Source: Paenibacillus sp. FSL R5-0341 (lineage in GTDB: Bacteria > Bacillota > Bacilli > Paenibacillales > Paenibacillaceae). From it: 64,000 nt of DNA. Numbering within the stretch: position 1 is the first letter of the stretch; each line of letters begins with the position of its first letter. Location: the NCBI RefSeq assembly GCF_037975235.1, contig NZ_CP150241.1, forward strand, positions 3,410,001 to 3,474,000. The letters are read 5' to 3'. Positions 62,513-64,000 of the stretch are shown here, in pieces. The position numbers and the translations under genes are program-made. The notes under the pieces are model-generated. The model was not told where the DNA came from. It searched no databases and was given only the letters and a program-made list of their open reading frames with translations.

Positions 62513-63313
62513 ATGATTAAACTTGTAGTTACTGATTTAGATGGAACGTTTCTGAACAATAAAGGTTCGTACGATGTCGAGCTCTTCAAAAAAGTGTATG
62601 CAGAGATGCAGCAAAAAGGAGTCACTTTTGTCGCATGTACCGGGAAACAATGTGAACGTGTGGAGAAATTGTTTGATGAGTATGGCAAAGGTGTTTGGAT
62701 CCTGGGTGATAGTGCTGCACGAATTAAAAAAGATGGTGAAGTCGTTAAAGAGTTCAGCATGGATAAGGATCTCGCCTTGAAGGCGATTGCTCGAATCCAG
62801 GACTTTGACAACACAATGACTCTTATCGTATGTGCAAGCGATGCTGCTTACATTCGTTCTTCCATTTCAGAAGATATGTACAACGTAGTTAAAAGCTCCT
62901 ATGAGCGTGTCATTAAAACAGATTCCTTTGAAACGATCGAGAGTCGCTTTATCAAAATTACGGTCTTCGATACAGAAGGACGTAGTACAGCATTAAAAGC
63001 GCATGTTGAGGAAACGTTAAGTGGACAAATTTACATTGTTGACTCGGAGGCAAAATGGCTGGATATCACGGCATTACACACCCACAAAGGAGAGACCGTT
63101 AAAAAACTGCAAGAAATGTTGGGTGTAACATACGACGAATCGATGTCATTTGGTGACGGCGAGAATGATGTAGAGCTCATGGCCATCGCCAAATATAGTT
63201 TTGCAGTTAGTAATGCTTGTGATAATACGAAAAAAGCAGCAAACTTTATTACGAAATCAAACGAAGAGAATGGCGTTCTTCTAACCATTCAAAAAATACT
63301 GGATTTGCAGTAA
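62513..63313 (+). CDS. HAD superfamily Cof-type phosphatase
   Basis: A 266-residue cytoplasmic phosphatase. Motif I is VTDLDGTFL (Asp8 nucleophile, Asp10), motif II ACTGKQ, and motif IV SFGDGENDVELM; a large C2 cap lies between. This is the Cof/YwtE/YxeH layout that removes phosphate from sugar phosphates or flavin precursors. ATG 62513 follows GGAGGT by seven bases; ATG 62498 is an unlikely longer start. It is a stand-alone gene with its own terminator. Confidence 0.92.
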   Translation: MIKLVVTDLDGTFLNNKGSYDVELFKKVYAEMQQKGVTFVACTGKQCERVEKLFDEYGKGVWILGDSAARIKKDGEVVKEFSMDKDLALKAIARIQDFDNTMTLIVCASDAAYIRSSISEDMYNVVKSSYERVIKTDSFETIESRFIKITVFDTEGRSTALKAHVEETLSGQIYIVDSEAKWLDITALHTHKGETVKKLQEMLGVTYDESMSFGDGENDVELMAIAKYSFAVSNACDNTKKAANFITKSNEENGVLLTIQKILDLQ

Positions 63314-63353
63314 TACTCGTCTGTCAACAGGCGACGCATGTTCGAAATGAGAG

Positions 63354-63380
63354 GGGCAATCATATGATTGCCCTATTTTT
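63354..63380 (+). terminator. Terminator after the HAD gene
   Basis: GGGCAATCAT and ATGATTGCCC form a perfect 20-base palindrome, then TATTTTT. Confidence 0.7.
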
Positions 63381-63396
63381 CATGGGATAAGAAACG

Positions 63397-64000
63397 TTAC
63401 AAAGAGTCGATGTTCGTAACTTGTTTGCGATAATGCTGTGGAACTACACCCATCTGTTTACGGAAAATGGACGAAAAATAACTAGAACTTTGAAAACCAC
63501 AGGCAAGAGCAATTTCACTTATGGATCTCCGTGTTTCTTTTAACATTTCACAGCTTTTCTGAAGTCGATATTGGGTGACATAGTTGTTTGGCGACTGCCC
63601 CACATATCGGTTAAACAATTGGCAACAACGGCTTCTGCAGACAGCTCCGGCAGATGCGATCTCCTCAAGTGTTATCTTCTGATCATAGTTCTGATGAATG
63701 AAATGAGTCATTTCCTGAACATGCGTTAACACGCCGGGTTGGCCGGAAACAGGTTTTAACTGATCGCCTATTGTAGCACATAACGATAACGCATGGGATA
63801 CCAACCGTAGTGGATTGGGATGTTTATGCTCCGTGTGCATCTCCCGATATAGTTCTTGAATGGACAGTAATACGTCTTCCTGCCAGTCTACCTGATCCGT
63901 GAGGACAACAAAATCAGCCATTTTGGAACTAAATTTCTCCTCCCAGTACGTCTGAATATAAGAAGTTTTCTCACCAAGAATGGAGGGGTGAATAACAACT
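63397..64000 (-). CDS. AraC family transcriptional regulator (5' end outside the window)
   Basis: The visible part ends in an AraC double helix-turn-helix (ITLEEIASAGAVCRSRCCQL and ISEIALACGFQSSSYFSSIF). The frame stays open to the window end without a stop, continuing upstream of an internal ATG at 63921 as HPSILGEKTSYIQTYWEEKF, which reads like the preceding cupin-linked part of a normal 270-290 residue regulator. The N-terminus is therefore outside the window. Its target is not shown. Confidence 0.82.
   Translation of the reverse strand, partial: VVIHPSILGEKTSYIQTYWEEKFSSKMADFVVLTDQVDWQEDVLLSIQELYREMHTEHKHPNPLRLVSHALSLCATIGDQLKPVSGQPGVLTHVQEMTHFIHQNYDQKITLEEIASAGAVCRSRCCQLFNRYVGQSPNNYVTQYRLQKSCEMLKETRRSISEIALACGFQSSSYFSSIFRKQMGVVPQHYRKQVTNIDSL

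Noticed and set aside
1..64000. CRISPR arrays, tRNA or rRNA genes, riboswitches, intact transposases
   Set aside because: No regularly spaced repeats, cloverleaf or rRNA-like sequence, known aptamer core or transposase motif was recognised on reading; a covariance-model scan was not possible.

Overview
The window reads as a chromosomal segment of a spore-forming, soil- or plant-associated Gram-positive bacterium, most likely Paenibacillus or a close relative. This is inferred from gene content, not from a marker gene. Supporting signs are strong AGGAGG-type ribosome binding sites, SLH-anchored surface proteins, YesM/YesN two-component pairs beside ABC sugar transporters, CcpA-type cre sites, a very large secreted pectin-degrading enzyme, many AraC and TetR regulators, and a coat-like Gly/Pro-rich protein with a sporulation-type -10. 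Base composition is moderate and fairly even. I saw no rRNA, tRNA, CRISPR array or intact insertion sequence.

Layout. 0-8.7 kb: a four-domain CoA-disulfide reductase/rhodanese/TusA/DsrE fusion; a MerR regulator with an MFS exporter; a TetR-controlled catabolic cluster (NAD-dependent dehydrogenase, flavin monooxygenase, esterase). 8.7-15.5 kb: an AraC regulator divergent from a GH2 glycosidase, then a LiaS/DesK-like sensor kinase and NarL-type regulator followed by a lipoprotein hydrolase. 15.6-20.2 kb: an accessory patch with a small lipoprotein, an Imm53-like immunity gene, an unknown gene, a broken Imm26-like gene, a RES-domain NAD-degrading toxin candidate and two decayed genes (homoserine acetyltransferase-like and LysR). 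20.2-22.8 kb: TetR/SDR divergent pair and an AraC regulator.

22.9-40 kb is a polysaccharide-utilisation block. A 2127-residue secreted protein joins a PL11 rhamnogalacturonan lyase to two CE12-type acetylesterases behind a perfect cre site. It is followed by a YesM/YesN pair, a lipoprotein solute-binding protein, two permeases and two GH13 alpha-glucosidases, the first of which has lost its N-terminus. No ATPase is encoded here, so the importer presumably uses a shared MsmX-type ATPase elsewhere. 40-48.2 kb: the YjdI/YjdJ pair, a 1463-residue pseudokinase-AAA-LuxR regulator and an SLH surface protein. 48.6-52.8 kb: a self-regulated YtrA-type GntR/ABC operon with a DUF6440 peptide, then an ABC-F protein with a leader that could hide its ribosome binding site. 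52.9-58.8 kb: an SDR/TetR pair, a coat-like protein, gene remnants, two short unlisted genes (one a secreted-peptide precursor candidate), a collagen-like exported protein and a quinone-reductase-like enzyme. 58.9-64 kb: a BCCT osmolyte transporter, a MarR regulator with a nitroreductase, a HAD phosphatase and an AraC regulator cut by the window end.

The most unusual signals are the toxin/immunity patch, an interspersed hairpin repeat seen at three sites, the non-canonical start of one TetR gene, the truncated alpha-glucosidase and the pseudokinase regulator. All calls rest on reading the sequence and recalled family knowledge; no database search was run.
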